Shown here one piece after another: positions 35,842-44,197 of a DNA stretch of 64,000 nucleotides (position 1 is its first letter; each line of letters starts with the position of its first letter). The stretch spans positions 31,794-95,793 of the forward strand of contig CAZPKC010000008.1 of NCBI GenBank assembly GCA_964587125.1. Reading direction: 5' to 3'. This DNA comes from CAIXLI01 sp964587125 (GTDB lineage: Bacteria > Pseudomonadota > Alphaproteobacteria > UBA9219). The notes below the pieces were generated by a model. The model saw only the letters and a program-made list of their open reading frames with translations. It was not told the DNA's origin and did not search any database. A program made the position numbers and the translations under genes.

Positions 35842-36605
35842 GGTACACGCCTCTTTTCCATCCATTTCGCGCCGACAATAGAAAGTTCGTAAAGCAGCGT
35901 CATCGGCAGGGCGAGGCTTATCATGCTGACGAGATCGGGGGGAGTCAGAACGGCGGCCACGGCGAAGATTAGGACAATAGCATACCGCCGGAAAGAGGAC
36001 AATTTTGTGGCGGAGAGAATTCCGGCCCGCGCCAGAAGAACGAGGGCTATCGGCAGCTCGAACGCAAGGCCGAACGCGAAAATAACCGTCATCGACAGGG
36101 AAAGATACTCGCTGACGCGGGCTTCGAGCTGGATAGGCAACGCGCCCGCCGCCGACGCCGGAATTTCAAAGCTCAGAAAGAACTTCCACGCTAAGGGAAA
36201 CACGACGAAATACGCCATCGCCGCGCCCATAAGGAAAAAAACGGGCGTGGCCAACAGAAACGGCAGGAAGGCTTTGCGTTCGTTTTTATAAAGGCCGGGC
36301 GCTATGAACATCCATAGTTGCGACGCAATGACGGGAAACGCCAAAAAGCACCCCGTCCATAAGGACAGTTCGACATAGGTGATAAAGGCTTCCGTCAGGC
36401 CCGTATAGATCAGGCGGCGGTGCTCGCCCCCCGACGCCAGGGCCAAGGGCCGCACCAGAAATTCGTATATCTGGGGCGCAAATAGATAGGAGACGATAAA
36501 TCCCGCAAGAATGGCCAAAAGCGAATAAATCAGCCTGCGCCTTAATTCGATCAGATGCTCGAGAAGCGGCTGTTTGGGGGGATCGATGGGATCGGGCAGC
36601 ATCAT
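35835..36605 (-). CDS. tatC: Twin-arginine translocase subunit TatC
   Basis: 256 residues with six membrane helices. The N-terminal LLEHLIELRRRLIYSLLAI is the conserved cytoplasmic signal-peptide-binding region, and the loop FIAPGLYKNERKAFLPF is diagnostic. It exports folded proteins with TatA and TatB, encoded just upstream. ATG 36605 overlaps the tatB stop. Confidence 0.96.
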   Translation of the reverse strand: MMLPDPIDPPKQPLLEHLIELRRRLIYSLLAILAGFIVSYLFAPQIYEFLVRPLALASGGEHRRLIYTGLTEAFITYVELSLWTGCFLAFPVIASQLWMFIAPGLYKNERKAFLPFLLATPVFFLMGAAMAYFVVFPLAWKFFLSFEIPASAAGALPIQLEARVSEYLSLSMTVIFAFGLAFELPIALVLLARAGILSATKLSSFRRYAIVLIFAVAAVLTPPDLVSMISLALPMTLLYELSIVGAKWMEKRRVPN

Positions 36606-36844
36606 TGAGGGGCTTGCGGCGGAGGGGTGGATTCGTTTTTCCTGGATTTTTCCTCGGCTTCGGATACGCGGGAGGCTTCCTCGAACGCGCGGTGAAGGTC
36701 TTGCGCGAAAACGCGCGCCTTGCCCGCAAAGCGCCCCAGAGCGTACATAGCCTTGGGCATGTCTTTGGGCCCGATGGCGACAAGCGCCACGACGCCTATG
36801 ACCAGAAGCTCAGGCCACGCGAGATCCAACATAAGAGGCCTCAC
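36602..36844 (-). CDS. tatB: Sec-independent translocase protein TatB
   Basis: 80 residues: N-terminal helix WPELLVIGVVALVAIGPKDMPK with the FGPKxLP-like hinge, then an amphipathic helix and a charged tail. Short for TatB (often 120-180). Start ATG 36844 overlaps the tatA stop; an internal Met (MLDLAWPE) four codons in is an alternative. Confidence 0.9.
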   Translation of the reverse strand: MRPLMLDLAWPELLVIGVVALVAIGPKDMPKAMYALGRFAGKARVFAQDLHRAFEEASRVSEAEEKSRKNESTPPPQAPQ

Positions 36845-37026
36845 GCGCTCGGCGGCGGAAGCGGCTTATCGTCTGTTTTATCCGCCGGTTTGTCGCCGTT
36901 CAGTCCGGCTTTGAAGTTGCGCACGCCTTTGCCAAGATCGCCCATGACCTGCGGCAATTTACCCGCGCCGAATACGATCAAAACGACGACGACCAGCCCG
37001 ATGATATGCCAGATGCTTAATCCCAT
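36841..37026 (-). CDS. tatA: Sec-independent translocase protein TatA
   Basis: 61 residues: MGLSIWHIIGLVVVVLIVFG membrane helix followed by the hinge GAGKLPQVMGDLGKG and an amphipathic helix. Start ATG 37026 fits the family; the longer reading adds unrelated residues. First gene of tatABC, divergent from miaA. Confidence 0.95.
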   Translation of the reverse strand: MGLSIWHIIGLVVVVLIVFGAGKLPQVMGDLGKGVRNFKAGLNGDKPADKTDDKPLPPPSA

Positions 37027-37086
37027 TGTTTTCCCCTCGTTAGCGAGGTTAGTAGTATACTCCAACCGAGTATAGTTGAAAGAACC

Positions 37087-37959
37087 ATGTCGCAGCAATC
37101 CATTATCCTTATCGGCGGCCCGACGGCGTCGGGGAAGTCGGCGTTGGCGATGCGTCTGGCGCGGGAAAGAAATGGGTGCATTATCAACGCCGACGCGATG
37201 CAGATTTATGCCGGATTGCCCATTTTAACGGCGCAGCCGGAGTCAAAAGACTTCGCCCAAATTCCTCATTTGCTTTACGGGGTGGCCGATGCGGCCGAGG
37301 CTTCTTCCGCGGGAAAATGGCTGGCGCAGGCATGCGATGCCATTGACGAAGCGCGTTCCGGCGGGCGCATGCCCATTCTGGTCGGAGGAACGGGACTTTA
37401 TTTCGAGGCATTGACGGGAGGCTTGGCCGATATTCCGCTTATTCCCGACGAGGCGCGCGCGAAAGCTTTGAAATTTTACGCCGAAGAAGGCGAAGAAAAA
37501 TTTCGCGCCGTTTTGGCGAAGCTGGACCCCGAAAGCGCCGCGCGCATCGCGCGAAACGATGGGCAAAGGCTGGTTCGCGCTTATGAAGTCGCCGCCTACA
37601 CGGGAAAGACTTTGGGAGAATGGCAGAAGGAAATCCGCGGATTGAAAAATAACTTTATCGCCGAATATCATTTGTTGATGCCGAAGAGGGAAGACCTATA
37701 CGCCGCGTGCGACAAAAGGTTTCTCGGCATGATCGAGCGCGGCGCTGTCGAAGAAATGAAGAAATTTTTGGAACGGAATTTATCCCCTGCCCTGCCCGCG
37801 ATGAAAATTTTGGGCGTGCGCGAGATTGCGTCTTATCTGCGCGGAGAAATTAATTTGGACGAAGCGATTTCCAAAGCGCAGCAAATGACTCGCAATTACG
37901 CCAAGCGCCAGATGACGTGGTTCAGGAATAAATGGAAAAAATTTGTTCCTTATGGCTAA
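37087..37959 (+). CDS. miaA: tRNA dimethylallyltransferase MiaA
   Basis: 290 residues. P-loop IGGPTASGKSALAMRLA near the N terminus, INADAMQIYAGLPILTAQP (substrate tRNA contact), LVGGTGLYFEALTGGL and the C-terminal TRNYAKRQMTWFRNKW. It adds the isopentenyl group to A37 of tRNAs reading UNN codons. Full length. The following 200 bp to the next gene holds nothing I can identify. Confidence 0.96.
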   Translation: MSQQSIILIGGPTASGKSALAMRLARERNGCIINADAMQIYAGLPILTAQPESKDFAQIPHLLYGVADAAEASSAGKWLAQACDAIDEARSGGRMPILVGGTGLYFEALTGGLADIPLIPDEARAKALKFYAEEGEEKFRAVLAKLDPESAARIARNDGQRLVRAYEVAAYTGKTLGEWQKEIRGLKNNFIAEYHLLMPKREDLYAACDKRFLGMIERGAVEEMKKFLERNLSPALPAMKILGVREIASYLRGEINLDEAISKAQQMTRNYAKRQMTWFRNKWKKFVPYG

Positions 37960-38161
37960 AAATCCCTTAACGAAAATCCGTTTTAGGCATGAAAGTAATT
38001 TTGCGTTAATTCCGCATCGCTCTTTCAAACTATCGTCTAAAATGCCATCTATAATTAAGCGTTCTTTAAACAAGAAAATGCTATGAAGTGCCTGTGCCAC
38101 AAGCGTTTTTCATGAATTACTTTCAGAATTCTGTGGTACGATAAAGAGGATGGAGATTGAC

Positions 38162-38566
38162 ATGACGACCCACGCGATGAACGAAGAACAGATGGTATTT
38201 TTAGTTCGTAATGCGCTTCTTGTCGCCGGACAGGAAATGGGACGCGGCGACGAATGGCCCGTCGTGAAAGACACCATCTACAAGATTATGAGGGACTGGG
38301 AGGATTTGAAGATCGAGCGCAACGTGGACGATGAATTGAGAGTTCACCTCTACGCGCAGATCAAGGAAATGGAAGCCGGTCTTGCCGAATGCACGCCCGA
38401 AGCGCGCGCTGCCCTAGAACCTAAAGTCGCGGAATGGCGCGAAGTCTGCGACGCGTATTTTTCGGACCTCGATCGCAATGCCGTTGAGATTAACGAAGAG
38501 GACGAACCTCAACATATTAAACGCATGAAAGCTATTATAGGAACTATGGAGGACGATCATGAGTGA
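38162..38566 (+). CDS. Acidic hypothetical protein
   Basis: 134 residues, strongly acidic and helical, without signal or membrane segment. Start ATG 38162 has a GGAG six bases before it; an ATG four codons earlier (38150) is also open but badly spaced. Its stop overlaps the next gene's start, so the two are coupled. Function unknown. Confidence 0.65.
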   Translation: MTTHAMNEEQMVFLVRNALLVAGQEMGRGDEWPVVKDTIYKIMRDWEDLKIERNVDDELRVHLYAQIKEMEAGLAECTPEARAALEPKVAEWREVCDAYFSDLDRNAVEINEEDEPQHIKRMKAIIGTMEDDHE

Positions 38567-38867
38567 ACCAGCCGTTTCAAGAATTGCCAATGTTGTCGGA
38601 GCTACTTTTGCCGATCTTCCCCGCATGATTGGCGGCAAAAAGGCTTTGAAAACGGGATTTGAAAATCTTCAGAAGTTTGCCCTTCAACTCAAGGGCGTCG
38701 GCCCGCGTTTTTTGAAAGGCCTCAGAACTTCAGATGACGTGTTAACAGCCGAAGACAGAAATACTTATTCTGCAAAACCGAAGCTTGCGCCTGATGCGAC
38801 CATTACACGGTTGCAAGTGAAAGGACCAGCCAAGAAACCGGCGTTTCCTACTCCCGGATTTAGCTGA
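38559..38867 (+). CDS. Basic hypothetical protein
   Basis: 102 residues, basic, with a Pro/Lys-rich C-terminal tail. It overlaps the preceding acidic protein gene by 8 bases, and the opposite charges hint at a complex between the two (inference). A strong terminator follows. No family recognised. Confidence 0.65.
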   Translation: MSEPAVSRIANVVGATFADLPRMIGGKKALKTGFENLQKFALQLKGVGPRFLKGLRTSDDVLTAEDRNTYSAKPKLAPDATITRLQVKGPAKKPAFPTPGFS

Positions 38868-38894
38868 TCGCCGGGTCTGGCGATCTAAAAACTG

Positions 38895-38932
38895 CGGCTC
38901 GAAGAAATTTCATTCTTCGGGCCGTTTTTTTT
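38895..38932. terminator. Bidirectional rho-independent terminator
   Basis: CGGCTCGAAGAA (38895-38906) pairs with TTCTTCGGGCCG (38913-38924), followed by eight T (38925-38932); on the minus strand the hairpin is followed by CAGTTTTTAG. It serves both the plus-strand hypothetical pair and the converging exonuclease III gene. Confidence 0.9.
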
Positions 38933-39701
38933 AATCGCTTATGTCGAGAATGACCGGCGTGTGGTCGGAAGCCTTATCTTTACCGCGTGGCGATTTGTCG
39001 ATAAAGCAATCCTTCGCCCTGTCCACGGCTTCGGGCGACAGAAGAAAATGATCGATGCGAAGGCCTTTATCCTGATGCCACGCGGCGCCCTGATAATCCC
39101 AAAAGCTGTAGGCGCGCTCATCGGGATGCAAGGCGCGGAAAATTTCCGTATAGCCCAAGCTTAAAATATCGCGGAAAGCGGCGCGGGTTTGGGGAGCGTA
39201 AAGCGCGTCTTCCTCCCAGCCCTTGGGATCGTAAACATCCATTTCATCAGGAATGACGTTGAAATCTCCTCCCAAAATCACGCTTTTCTCGTCGCGCAAG
39301 AGCTCCGCCGCGCGGCGTTTGAGGCGCTTCATCCAGTCAAGCTTGTAGGCGTATTTATCGGTGCCGATGGGGTTGCCGTTGGGCAGATAAAGAGACGCAA
39401 CAGATACGCCTTTGATCGTCGCTTCCAGATAACGCGCCTGCGCGTCATCTTTAAAATTTGGCAAGCCTTCCTGAACGTCCTCGATTTTATGCAGGCTTGC
39501 GAGTGCGATGCCGTTGTAGGATTTCTGCCCGAGCGCGTGAACGCCGTATCCAGCCGCGTTGAATTCCAGCGCCGGAAAGGCGTCCGTTTCGCACTTGATT
39601 TCCTGCATCAAAAGAACGTCGGGCTTGGCCTCGCTGAGCCACGCGACGATGTTCGGCAACCGCGCGCGGACAGAATTGACGTTCCATGTGGCGATGCGCA
39701 T
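38931..39701 (-). CDS. xth: Exodeoxyribonuclease III
   Basis: 256 residues of the EEP superfamily: N-terminal RIATWNVNSVRARLPN, metal-binding E in LLMQEIKCE, the catalytic GGDFNVIPDEMDVYDP, AYSFWDYQGAAWHQDKGLRIDH and the final ASDHTPVI. It acts as AP endonuclease and 3' exonuclease in base-excision repair. Full length. Confidence 0.95.
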   Translation of the reverse strand: MRIATWNVNSVRARLPNIVAWLSEAKPDVLLMQEIKCETDAFPALEFNAAGYGVHALGQKSYNGIALASLHKIEDVQEGLPNFKDDAQARYLEATIKGVSVASLYLPNGNPIGTDKYAYKLDWMKRLKRRAAELLRDEKSVILGGDFNVIPDEMDVYDPKGWEEDALYAPQTRAAFRDILSLGYTEIFRALHPDERAYSFWDYQGAAWHQDKGLRIDHFLLSPEAVDRAKDCFIDKSPRGKDKASDHTPVILDISD

Positions 39702-39792
39702 GAGATTCCCCGGTAATATGGGACGACATTAGGGCGAATTTCTTATGATGAAAAGGTTTGAATGACAAACGCCAAAAAAGAAAAGAAAAAAA

Positions 39793-39838
39793 CAAATCGG
39801 TTTCCGGAATGACGAAAGAGAAAAAGACGGGAATGACG
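39793..39838. repeat. Degenerate palindromic repeat remnant
   Basis: CAAATCGG (39793-39800), TTTC, then CGGAATGACG (39805-39814), with a second GGGAATGACG at 39829-39838. These are the conserved ends of the 60-70 bp family at 8382 and 34195, with the middle lost. It occupies the gap between exonuclease III and the lytic transglycosylase. Confidence 0.7.
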
Positions 39839-39848
39839 ATAAGAGAAG

Positions 39849-40853
39849 CTATGCAACATCCGAAAGAGCGGCATAGGCGTTTTTCTTTCTGCCGCCGGTT
39901 TGCTGGGCAACCGCAGCATAGGGCGAGGTCGTATTAAGCCCTGCCCCCTGCACTTGCCCGTAAATCATCGCGTCGAACAACGTCGAACCGCTGGCGGAGG
40001 CCAGCGACATTCCGTTCGATTTCGTTTGCGAACGCAAGGCGGCGAGCGCGCCGGAAACGGACGAGGATTGCGTCGTCGCCGCTGTCGCCGTCGGCATCAG
40101 GCTTGCCAGATCGACAGTTATCGGAGCGGAAGAAGCTTTCCCATAAGAAAACCTTGTCGCGGAGCCTTTGGACGTCAAACTTGCAAGTTGCGTCGAGCCG
40201 CTGTCGAATTTCCGGGCGAAGCGCTGGTAAATTTGCTTCAAGGAGCGCGCCTCGCCCGATTTCGTGTAAAATACCGACGGATTAGCCGCCGCAGCCGTCG
40301 GCATGGTATCCGCAGCCGCGACATTCGGATTGCTTCGCATCTGGCGGATGAAACTGCTCGCGCCGCCCGCGCCGAGGAAATGAGCAAGGTAAAGTTCTGT
40401 CGCGCCGATTTTGCCGCCCACTTTTTGCTCCAAGGCGGCGGCGTTTTCCTTGTCCAATTCTCCGGCCATTTCCGCCGAAATTTGCGGGTCTTTGCGTAAA
40501 GCCAAAATCGCCCCTCGCGCGGCAGCGGTGCCGACGCTTAAACGGCCTGCGGAATCTTCCGTGATTTGAGCCGCATAATTCCCAAGTCCATATTGATCCC
40601 CATAAGTTTTGATCATGTGGAGCCACGTCTGGCTTGTGAATTGGAATAATCCGGTCGCGCTGCTCGTCGAGGCTTTGGCGGAAGGATCGAAACTGCTTTC
40701 CTGCGAGGCTTTATTCATCAGATAGGAAAAATCGACCCCTGTTTTGTATGCCGCGCTTTGAATCGCGTTGATGACGCGCGAGGATATATTTGCGCTATCC
40801 GATTGTTCTGAAATCGAATTTATGGCGTTTGCCGTGGTTATCTGCGAGCCCAA
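39849..40853 (-). CDS. Lytic transglycosylase (SLT domain)
   Basis: 334 residues. The SLT domain covers about 25-180, with catalytic Glu E52 in NKASQESSFDPSAKA followed by ATGLFQFTSQTWL, and AELYLAHFLGAGG-type motif (TELYLAHFLGAGGA). No signal peptide, so export may use another route; together with the flagellar genes nearby this suggests a peptidoglycan-clearing enzyme for the flagellum (inference). The C-terminal half is Ser/Ala-rich and low complexity. Confidence 0.82.
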   Translation of the reverse strand: MGSQITTANAINSISEQSDSANISSRVINAIQSAAYKTGVDFSYLMNKASQESSFDPSAKASTSSATGLFQFTSQTWLHMIKTYGDQYGLGNYAAQITEDSAGRLSVGTAAARGAILALRKDPQISAEMAGELDKENAAALEQKVGGKIGATELYLAHFLGAGGASSFIRQMRSNPNVAAADTMPTAAAANPSVFYTKSGEARSLKQIYQRFARKFDSGSTQLASLTSKGSATRFSYGKASSAPITVDLASLMPTATAATTQSSSVSGALAALRSQTKSNGMSLASASGSTLFDAMIYGQVQGAGLNTTSPYAAVAQQTGGRKKNAYAALSDVA

Positions 40854-41077
40854 TTTCGTATCTCCTCTTTTCTTCCCATAGGCTGATTTGCAATGGGCGT
40901 GCCAAGACGTTTATTCGGTGATTTCAAGAGGCTGATAAGTCGCAGTATATTGTTTTTATTAGATTTTTAATCTTTGACCTTAGCGCAATCCAAAACTTCT
41001 TTAGTTAAAAGCATTGTTTTGCAGTATATTCGCCTCGGGCCGGTTTAATGCTGACTGGCATTTTAGTGGAGAAATAC

Positions 41078-41371
41078 ATGGAATTCGTTCAGATCATGCA
41101 AACTAAGAAAGGCGATCTTGTCGCCCTGTTCGCCGAGAAAGATATGACCCCGTACATATTTTCCCAGGAACAACTGATTTTTTGTGGTTACAAAAAAACG
41201 GTTCGGGACAGAGAGATGTATTTAGCCGCTTATAAAGCGCTTATGGCAAAGAGAAAAACTATCGAAAGCGGAGAGGCAAAAATGTCCGATATCGAAGTCT
41301 GGGAAGGATTCCCAAACCATCAGCGGGAAGATCGCGGACGCCCTATTCCTCTTCAAATTTGTTCGATGTGA
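41078..41371 (+). CDS. Hypothetical protein
   Basis: 97 residues, no membrane segment. Start ATG 41078 has GTGGAG seven bases before; an ATG ten codons earlier is weaker. The region after it to 41664 is AT-rich (runs such as TATATTATAATAT near 41538) with no gene or clear terminator. Function unknown. Confidence 0.55.
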   Translation: MEFVQIMQTKKGDLVALFAEKDMTPYIFSQEQLIFCGYKKTVRDREMYLAAYKALMAKRKTIESGEAKMSDIEVWEGFPNHQREDRGRPIPLQICSM

Positions 41372-41664
41372 GTTGACGCGGCATTTCTCTTTTCGGAAAT
41401 TCTCACGGCGCGGGTTCGACCGCCGAAGCTGACGAAGAGATTTTCGGCTAGATTTTTTAGCGAATCAGCTACTAAAAAGGACGTTTGAAAAAAGTCCATA
41501 TTTTAATGAATTTACAAAATAATCTTTTATTATCAATATATTATAATATCCCTTGCCAAAATTTCATCAGCTATTAAGGTCATTTTGGTATAGTAACAGT
41601 CATTGGAAACAACTTATTTTTTTGGAAACGGCGCGTGTGTTTTGCGCCGCGCATGGAGGCGGTT

Positions 41665-41874
41665 ATGGCAGACATCAGTTCGATCAGCGCCAGCGTTACG
41701 CCGCCGGTTAGCATATCTCCGGTTGCTCCCTCGTCTGCGTCCAACGACGCGACTTCGGACAGCAACCAGACGGTGGCTTCTGCGGCTTCGGCGGTCGCGC
41801 CCACGACTTACACCGCGCTGGCAACGGAGTCGGCCTCTGATATTCGCGGCGTGGGAGTCAACGAGTCGGCTTAA
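41665..41874 (+). CDS. Small Ser/Ala-rich protein next to flagellar genes
   Basis: 69 residues, almost wholly Ser, Ala, Thr, Val and Pro (MADISSISASVTPPVSISP start), probably disordered. ATG 41665 has GGAGG at the right distance. It ends 38 bp from the convergent fliE gene. Small disordered alphaproteobacterial flagellar-locus proteins may be exported or chaperone-like, but I do not recognise this one. Confidence 0.5.
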   Translation: MADISSISASVTPPVSISPVAPSSASNDATSDSNQTVASAASAVAPTTYTALATESASDIRGVGVNESA

Positions 41875-41912
41875 GTCTCAGACGTTTCTTGCTCTCTCAT
41901 TATCGATTGTGA

Positions 41913-42233
41913 CTAGATCGCGCTGCCGGTTATCGTCTGGTAGGCACTGATGACTTTGTCGCGGATCGTCGTAATTTCGGTCAGAACGACTTCGGCGTTG
42001 TCCATTGCCGTCACGACCGTCGAAAGGTCGGTTTTTCCCGTTCCCGTCGCCGAGGCAACGGCTTTATCCTCGCCTTCGTGCAACGAGGAAACCGCATCGC
42101 CGAGAAATCCTTTGACCATCGTGCCGAAATTATCGCCGCCCGAGGACGAAGCTGCGGACGCCGTATCGGCATCGTCCATGATTCCGCCGGACTTTTTATA
42201 GACGGACATGACATCCGCGACATTTAAAACCAT
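41913..42233 (-). CDS. fliE: Flagellar hook-basal body protein FliE
   Basis: 106 residues: a Ser/Gly/Asp-rich N-terminal half, then the conserved C-terminal helix pair (VVTAMDNAEVVLTEITTIRDKVISAYQTI). FliE joins the MS ring to the rod. Last gene of flgB-flgC-fliE, reading away from the CtrA box; fliQ/fliR are not next, unlike many alphaproteobacteria. Confidence 0.92.
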   Translation of the reverse strand: MVLNVADVMSVYKKSGGIMDDADTASAASSSGGDNFGTMVKGFLGDAVSSLHEGEDKAVASATGTGKTDLSTVVTAMDNAEVVLTEITTIRDKVISAYQTITGSAI

Positions 42234-42245
42234 CGGAGTTCTCCT

Positions 42246-42659
42246 TTACTGCAACAAGCTTATGGTTTTCGTGACCATCGCGCGCGAGGCGGAGATCACG
42301 TCGAGATTGGCCTGATAGGAACGGTTGGCTTCGCTCATATCCATCGTTTCGACCAGCGGATTGACGTTCGGCATCAGGACATAGCCCTGCGCGTCCGCCG
42401 CGGGATGCGACGGCTCGTATTTCTTGATGAAATCCGCATTGTCGTCACGGACGCCGTCAACCTTGACCTTGTACGCCCCGAGCGCTTTATCGAATTCCTT
42501 TTTGAACGTGATGACTTGGCGTTGATAGGGTTTTCCTCCGGGCACGGAGGAGGTCGTATCGGCATTGGCGACGTTTTCGGCGATGACCTTCATACGCTGG
42601 CCCTCGGCTTTGAGCGCGGAACCCGATATGGCCATTATATCGTTCAATTCATTCGGCAT
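42246..42659 (-). CDS. flgC: Flagellar proximal rod protein FlgC
   Basis: 137 residues: N-terminal ISGSALKAEGQRMKVIAENVANADTT (rod motif) and the C-terminal ANRSYQANLDVISASRAMVTKTISLL. Full length. 12-bp gap to fliE. Confidence 0.95.
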   Translation of the reverse strand: MPNELNDIMAISGSALKAEGQRMKVIAENVANADTTSSVPGGKPYQRQVITFKKEFDKALGAYKVKVDGVRDDNADFIKKYEPSHPAADAQGYVLMPNVNPLVETMDMSEANRSYQANLDVISASRAMVTKTISLLQ

Positions 42660-42709
42660 CGCTTGAATTCCTTCTTGTCGCGCCGCAGCCTTTTTAGGGC
42701 GTAGGCAGA

Positions 42710-43111
42710 TTATGTGCTGCTGCCCTTAATGGCGATTTTAAACAAGCCAACCCATTTATGGTACATCGACGCCGCTTTCTGGTAATCGGTCGATGTTTTC
42801 GAAACCTCCATCATTTGCTGCTCGATATCGACCGTATTGCCGTTCGGCAAAACTTCCGTGTCTTTCGACTTTATCGTCTGGGCATTCGTTCCCGCCATCG
42901 AAGCCGGAACAATATGACGCGGATCCGTCACGATCATGCCGGTGCTCGCCCTTTTCAGCGCATCGCTGAAGCTGAACGGTTTAAGCTCGATTTGCTTGTA
43001 TCCGGGCGTATCGACATTGGCCACGTTTTCGGCAAGCACGGCCTGCTTCTGATTCAGATACGACATCTTCTGCGTCAGAAGGTCGAACAGTTCGGAGATG
43101 CTGGAACTCAT
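42710..43111 (-). CDS. flgB: Flagellar proximal rod protein FlgB
   Basis: 133 residues: LTQKMSYLNQKQAVLAENVANVDTPGYKQIELKPF is the rod motif, and the C-terminal half (EVLPNGNTVDIEQQMMEVSKTSTDYQKAASMYHK) matches the family. Start ATG 43111 has GAGG about 9 bases before; a longer reading adds 20 residues without family match. First gene of its operon. Confidence 0.94.
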   Translation of the reverse strand: MSSSISELFDLLTQKMSYLNQKQAVLAENVANVDTPGYKQIELKPFSFSDALKRASTGMIVTDPRHIVPASMAGTNAQTIKSKDTEVLPNGNTVDIEQQMMEVSKTSTDYQKAASMYHKWVGLFKIAIKGSST

Positions 43112-43204
43112 CGAAACAACCCTCGCCAAGAATCCGACGTTGCGCGAATCACCAACGCTATCGCGATCCACAGATTGCGACCCTATACCCTCGCCCCATG
43201 ATGA

Positions 43205-43219
43205 TTAACAAAAGGTTAA
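43205..43219. promoter_or_regulatory. Perfect CtrA binding site between flagellar operons
   Basis: TTAACAAAAGGTTAA, an exact TTAA-N7-TTAA. It lies 94 bp before flgB and 36 bp before the flhB-like gene, between the two divergent operons, so CtrA could control both. CtrA is the alphaproteobacterial cell-cycle and motility regulator. Confidence 0.78.
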
Positions 43220-43254
43220 TTGCCCTTTGCGAAGAGTTAAGGTAGAGTCGCCGG

Positions 43255-43614
43255 ATGGAAGAAGAACACGATTTTCAGCCTAACACATCCCCGATAACTT
43301 CTCCAGATCGTCGGCCTATCGCCGTCGCGCTAAAGGGAAGCATCGGAGAGCCTTTGGAAGGAAGACCTGATTCTCTTCCCAAGATTATCGCATCCGGTTA
43401 TGGAAAACTAGCGGAACAAATTCTTAAAATGGCGTTCGATAAAGGCATTAGAGTCCGCGAGGACGCGGATTTGGCCGAATTACTCGCCACGCTCGATCTC
43501 GATACGCCTATTCCAAGCGAAGCCATTGTCGCCGTGGCGGAAATTCTGGCCAAGGTCTATGAGGCGAACGCGCGGATGGGCCAGTCCCCACCCGATTTTA
43601 AAGGAAATGCATGA
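43255..43614 (+). CDS. FlhB C-terminal homologue (FlhB-like export switch protein)
   Basis: 119 residues matching only the cytoplasmic C-terminal domain of FlhB/YscU: PDRRPIAVALKGS... AEQILKMAFDKGIRVREDADLAELL... IVAVAEILAKVYE. No membrane domain and no NPTH autocleavage site (DRRP stands there). These FlhX-type proteins can partly replace FlhB's C-terminal function. First gene of a coupled operon with fliO and fliP. Confidence 0.82.
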   Translation: MEEEHDFQPNTSPITSPDRRPIAVALKGSIGEPLEGRPDSLPKIIASGYGKLAEQILKMAFDKGIRVREDADLAELLATLDLDTPIPSEAIVAVAEILAKVYEANARMGQSPPDFKGNA

Positions 43615-43901
43615 TGTCTCCCCTTTCGGGCATAAAAACTCTTAAATCCGTCACGCAGGAATTCGATTCCATCGACGCCTATCTTCAGGCCGTGCATGAA
43701 ATTCTGCAGGAAGGGCATATGCCCGACATTCCCGATCTGGACGACAGGGTCGCGCGTTTGTGCGACGCCGTGGAGAAAGCGACGCCGGAAATTCAGCAGC
43801 AGTGCCTCCCGAATCTTAACGCGCTTCTGAAAAAGCTCGACGATTGCGAAGATGAAATGACGGCATACCAACTTATGGCGGCGAAAAGCGTGCGGAAATG
43901 A
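43611..43901 (+). CDS. Hypothetical protein in the fliO-fliP operon
   Basis: 96 residues, helical, acidic, with heptad-like Leu/Ile spacing. ATG 43611 overlaps the flhB-like stop and its own stop overlaps fliO (ATGA both times), so it is co-expressed with export-gate genes. No family recognised; a role as chaperone or export accessory would be inference. Confidence 0.7.
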   Translation: MMSPLSGIKTLKSVTQEFDSIDAYLQAVHEILQEGHMPDIPDLDDRVARLCDAVEKATPEIQQQCLPNLNALLKKLDDCEDEMTAYQLMAAKSVRK

Positions 43902-44197
43902 CTGATCCTGCGGATTTTTCCTGGCTTCGCGTGATTTTCGCCTTTTCGGTCGTTTGCGCGCTTATGGCGGCCTTGGGCGGCGCGTTAAAATACATCAGCG
44001 CGCGCGGATTTATGCTGCCGACGAAAGAAGGGCGCGCGCGACGCCTGAAAGTCGTCGAAAGCCTTGCCCTTGACGCCAAACGCCGGTGCGTGATCGTGCG
44101 TTGCGACGAGCGCGAACATTTGCTTCTCTTGGGCGAAAAAATCGATAGTGTCGTCGAAACGAATCTCCCTCCCGCCAAAAGCAATAGCAGTTCATGA
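43898..44197 (+). CDS. fliO: Flagellar biosynthetic protein FliO
   Basis: 99 residues: one membrane helix (VIFAFSVVCALMAALGGALKYI, about 11-33), then the FliO cytoplasmic beta domain (RARRLKVVESLALDAKRRCVIVRCDEREHLLLLG). FliO helps FliP assemble into the export gate. Coupled to fliP by ATGA overlap. Confidence 0.9.
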   Translation: MTDPADFSWLRVIFAFSVVCALMAALGGALKYISARGFMLPTKEGRARRLKVVESLALDAKRRCVIVRCDEREHLLLLGEKIDSVVETNLPPAKSNSSS

